Source of the DNA: an uncultured Actinomyces sp.
GTDB taxonomy: Bacteria > Actinomycetota > Actinomycetes > Actinomycetales > Actinomycetaceae
Reading direction: 5' to 3'
Length of the DNA: 7,548 nt
Assembly: GCA_900556405.1 (NCBI GenBank)
Contig: USPB01000096.1
Span: 1 to 7,548, forward strand
Numbering within the stretch: the stretch's first letter is position 1; every line of letters begins with the position of its first letter. This document shows, piece after piece, positions 6,684 to 7,548 of this stretch. The translations under genes and the position numbers were made by a program. The notes under the pieces are model-generated. The model was not told the DNA's origin, did not search any database, and worked only from the letters and a program-made list of their open reading frames with translations.

Positions 6684-6805
6684 CAATTCCGCACGTAATT
6701 CCCTGACGACCGAATGTATGAGCGTCTCAAAAACCGCGGAATTCCAACGTTCTGACTTAAAACATTGAAACAGCCACAGGGGAATTACGTGCGAAATTTC
6801 GGGGC
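6684..6805 (+). repeat. 122-bp repeat with inverted ends, copy A
   Basis: This copy and copy B (7237-7358) have the same length and orientation and differ at 17 of 122 aligned positions without gaps (about 86% identity by hand alignment). The left arm AATTCCGCACGTAATTCCC (6685-6703) is the inverted complement of 6780-6798 except at one position; the stem can extend to about 21 bp by pairing CCCTG with CAGGG if one G is bulged. The single mismatch is C-A in a plus-strand RNA but G-U in a minus-strand RNA. The differences lie in the middle, where CAAAAACCGC and AACGTTCTGACTTAAAA remain conserved. The sequence resembles a MITE-like element or a large hairpin. No target duplication is obvious. 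Confidence 0.9.
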
Positions 6806-6821
6806 ACTGACGCCCGCTCCC

Positions 6822-6856
6822 GGCACATGTCGATACAGCCCGCCACCATTCGATAC
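6822..6856 (+). repeat. Degenerate pair of 20-bp-spaced units at the left of array 1
   Basis: The stretches 6821-6836 and 6841-6856 agree at 12 of 16 positions, including TCGATAC, and are exactly 20 bp apart. They lie one period before the first clear unit of array 1, so they look like diverged outer members of the same array. Confidence 0.5.
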
Positions 6857-6861
6857 CGGGA

Positions 6862-6993
6862 AGCATTGCACTACTTTCGCCAGCATTGCACTACTTAGCA
6901 GGGCATTGCACTAGCTACTATCCAGTGCAACGCTCCCCCATCTAGTGCATTGCTCCTTCAACTAGTGCATTGCTCCCCGAGATGGCGCAACGC
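6862..6993 (+). repeat. Array 1: seven 20-bp-pitch units, three forward then four mirrored
   Basis: Forward units GCATTGCACTA begin at 6863, 6883 and 6903, the first two as identical 15-mers AGCATTGCACTACTT. Mirrored units follow, with cores starting at 6927, 6947, 6967 and 6987: AGTGCAACGC, TAGTGCATTGC twice, and GGCGCAACGC. Spacing within each set is exactly 20 bp, near two helical turns; the two sets are 24 bp apart. The flank ACTA turns into TAGT while the core GCATTGC keeps its top-strand sequence. Spacers of about 9 bp vary. Forward units can pair with mirrored units over 11 of 12 bases. I cannot name the family. An operator or iteron-like protein array, or a folded RNA, would both fit. 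Confidence 0.88.
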
Positions 6994-7041
6994 TTCGGAG
7001 TCACAAGCTCCACCGTGTTTCGCGCAGCAACTCCTACACCC

Positions 7042-7152
7042 AGCACTGCACCCGTTACGGGACGCTACACCTCTTACGGGACGCTACACCCGATCAGAAC
7101 GGGTGCACTGCCTACATATCGGGTGCACTGCCTACGGATCGGGTGCAGCACC
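7042..7152 (+). repeat. Array 2: related units with ACCC/GGGT flanks, forward then mirrored
   Basis: Forward units are AGCACTGCACCC (7042-7053) and two copies of TTACGGGACGCTACACC (7055-7071 and 7074-7090, 19-bp pitch). GACGCTACACC differs from AGCACTGCACC only by A/G transitions. Mirrored units GGGTGCACTGCCTAC start at 7101 and 7121, and GGGTGCAGCACCC at 7141, a 20-bp pitch. The core GCACTGC corresponds to GCATTGC in array 1, and the flank ACCC/GGGT replaces ACTA/TAGT. The same forward-then-mirrored layout repeated with a different core base and flank shows the two arrays are related in design, not simple duplicates. Confidence 0.85.
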
Positions 7153-7236
7153 CACACTCGCACAACCGCGGCGAGCGTCCGACGGCCCGCAGCCTACGCC
7201 CCGCCGCCTGCGCCCCACCACTGTCCCCACATTCAC

Positions 7237-7358
7237 CAATTCCGCACGTAATTCCCTGACGACCGGACGGATCAACACCGCAAAAACCGCAGGATCTCAA
7301 CGTTCTGACTTAAAATTTTGAAGCATCCGCAGGGGAATTACGTGCGAAATTTCGGGGC
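7237..7358 (+). repeat. 122-bp repeat with inverted ends, copy B
   Basis: Second copy of the sequence at 6684-6805, in direct orientation, 553 bp further on. The first 29 and the last 29 bases are identical in both copies, while the middle differs. The inverted arms lie at 7238-7256 and 7333-7351. The conserved inner block AACGTTCTGACTTAAAA is at 7299-7315. Sequences outside the two copies are unrelated apart from a CAYC just before the left end. Confidence 0.9.
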
Positions 7359-7410
7359 GAGATCCAGATCGAAATGACGGAATGCCGCAGGCCAACACGA
7401 TAAAGCGTCC

Positions 7411-7430
7411 CTGACACCGGCAGGTGCCAG
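7411..7430 (-). terminator. Hairpin after the right-edge gene, probable terminator
   Basis: On the minus strand CTGGCACC (7430-7423) pairs with GGTGTCAG (7418-7411), 8 bp with one G-U pair and a TGCC loop, about 20 nt after the stop of the partial gene. It is followed by GGACGCTTTAT, a weak T-rich tail. Confidence 0.45.
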
Positions 7431-7450
7431 GAGCTCAGAAACTCAGACGC

Positions 7451-7548
7451 TCAGCGGCCCTCGAGGTAGCTCTTCGTCGCGGCCAGGACCTGTTCCCACA
7501 TGCCGATCGCATCCTCGTACGCCTGGCGGGCCTCGGCCTCGTCGTCGG
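7451..7548 (-). CDS. C-terminal end of an unidentified protein (cut by window edge)
   Basis: The minus strand is open from the right edge to TGA at 7453-7451. The last 31 residues include DDEAEARQAYEDAIGMWEQV and end in TKSYLEGR. The segment is acidic and helical in character, and its codons have the GC-rich third positions of a genuine gene of this genome. A terminator-like hairpin follows. The fragment is too short to name a family, and no function is proposed. It converges on the DUF2218 gene across the repeat region. Confidence 0.65.
   Translation of the reverse strand, partial: DDEAEARQAYEDAIGMWEQVLAATKSYLEGR

Larger units (their letters stand above)
6584..7450. other. Gene-free convergent region holding a repeat locus
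   Basis: No credible protein gene lies in these 867 bp. The open frames present on either strand cross repeats whose ~20-bp period is not a multiple of three, and lack ribosome binding sites and recognisable domains. From left to right the region holds a 14-bp direct repeat and a hairpin, one 122-bp sequence with inverted ends, two arrays of ~20-bp units, a GC-rich stretch without visible structure (about 7161-7230), a second copy of the 122-bp sequence, and a terminator-like hairpin. No transposase or RNA polymerase signal is evident. The 122-bp copies are visibly more AT-rich than the surrounding genes, suggesting foreign or independently evolving DNA. Confidence 0.75.

Noticed and set aside
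6862..7152. CRISPR array
   Set aside because: Units of about 11-12 bp with ~9-bp gaps are far too short, orientation flips within each array, and no cas gene is in the window.
6862..7152. Plasmid-type iteron replication origin
   Set aside because: The 20-bp pitch is suggestive, but there is no replication initiator gene or DnaA box that I can identify, and the context is chromosomal housekeeping genes.
6950..7321. Plus-strand open frames of 123 and 93 codons across the arrays
   Set aside because: They read through ~20-bp repeats whose period is not a multiple of three, use atypical codons, lack a Shine-Dalgarno and end inside the 122-bp copy; no domain is recognisable.
6684..7358. Composite transposon or insertion sequence
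   Set aside because: There is no transposase or fragment of one, and no target-site duplication is visible; only a non-autonomous element remains possible.

Overview
The window looks like chromosomal DNA of a high-GC Gram-positive bacterium (Actinomycetota). The genes are GC-rich with GC-biased third positions, the cardiolipin synthase and DUF2218 proteins are of actinobacterial type, and one gene appears leaderless. A member of the Actinomycetaceae (Actinomyces/Schaalia-like) is a plausible but unproven guess.

Layout. Positions 1-4318 hold a tightly packed minus-strand transcription unit, read from right to left: a TPP (thiamin pyrophosphate) riboswitch (4318-4224), a YkoE-type substrate-binding S component, one polypeptide that fuses both ECF ATPases to the transmembrane EcfT component, a small P-loop kinase, and the 5' third of a cardiolipin synthase that runs off the left edge. 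Gene spacings run from a 4-nt overlap to about 10 nt. The first two genes build a thiamin or thiamin-precursor (HMP) importer controlled by TPP. The kinase overlaps the transporter gene by ATGA, so it may act on the imported compound.

Positions 4354-5823 (minus) encode a CycA-like D-serine/D-alanine/glycine permease. It is divergent from a plus-strand DUF2218 gene (5987-6583), whose start has no Shine-Dalgarno sequence and carries a -10-like element inside an AGGTTTACCT palindrome.

Positions 6584-7450 form an 867-bp stretch without a credible gene, lying between convergent genes. It is the most unusual part of the window. Two direct copies of a 122-bp sequence, each bounded by about 20-bp inverted arms, flank about 430 bp. 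That interval holds two arrays of short units on a strict ~20-bp pitch. The units share a GCANTGC core, with flanks in one orientation in the left part of each array and mirrored flanks in the right part. I do not recognise this architecture. It may be a non-autonomous mobile element, a multi-site protein-binding locus or a structured RNA. A last partial gene (minus) enters from the right edge and ends at 7451, followed by a terminator-like hairpin.
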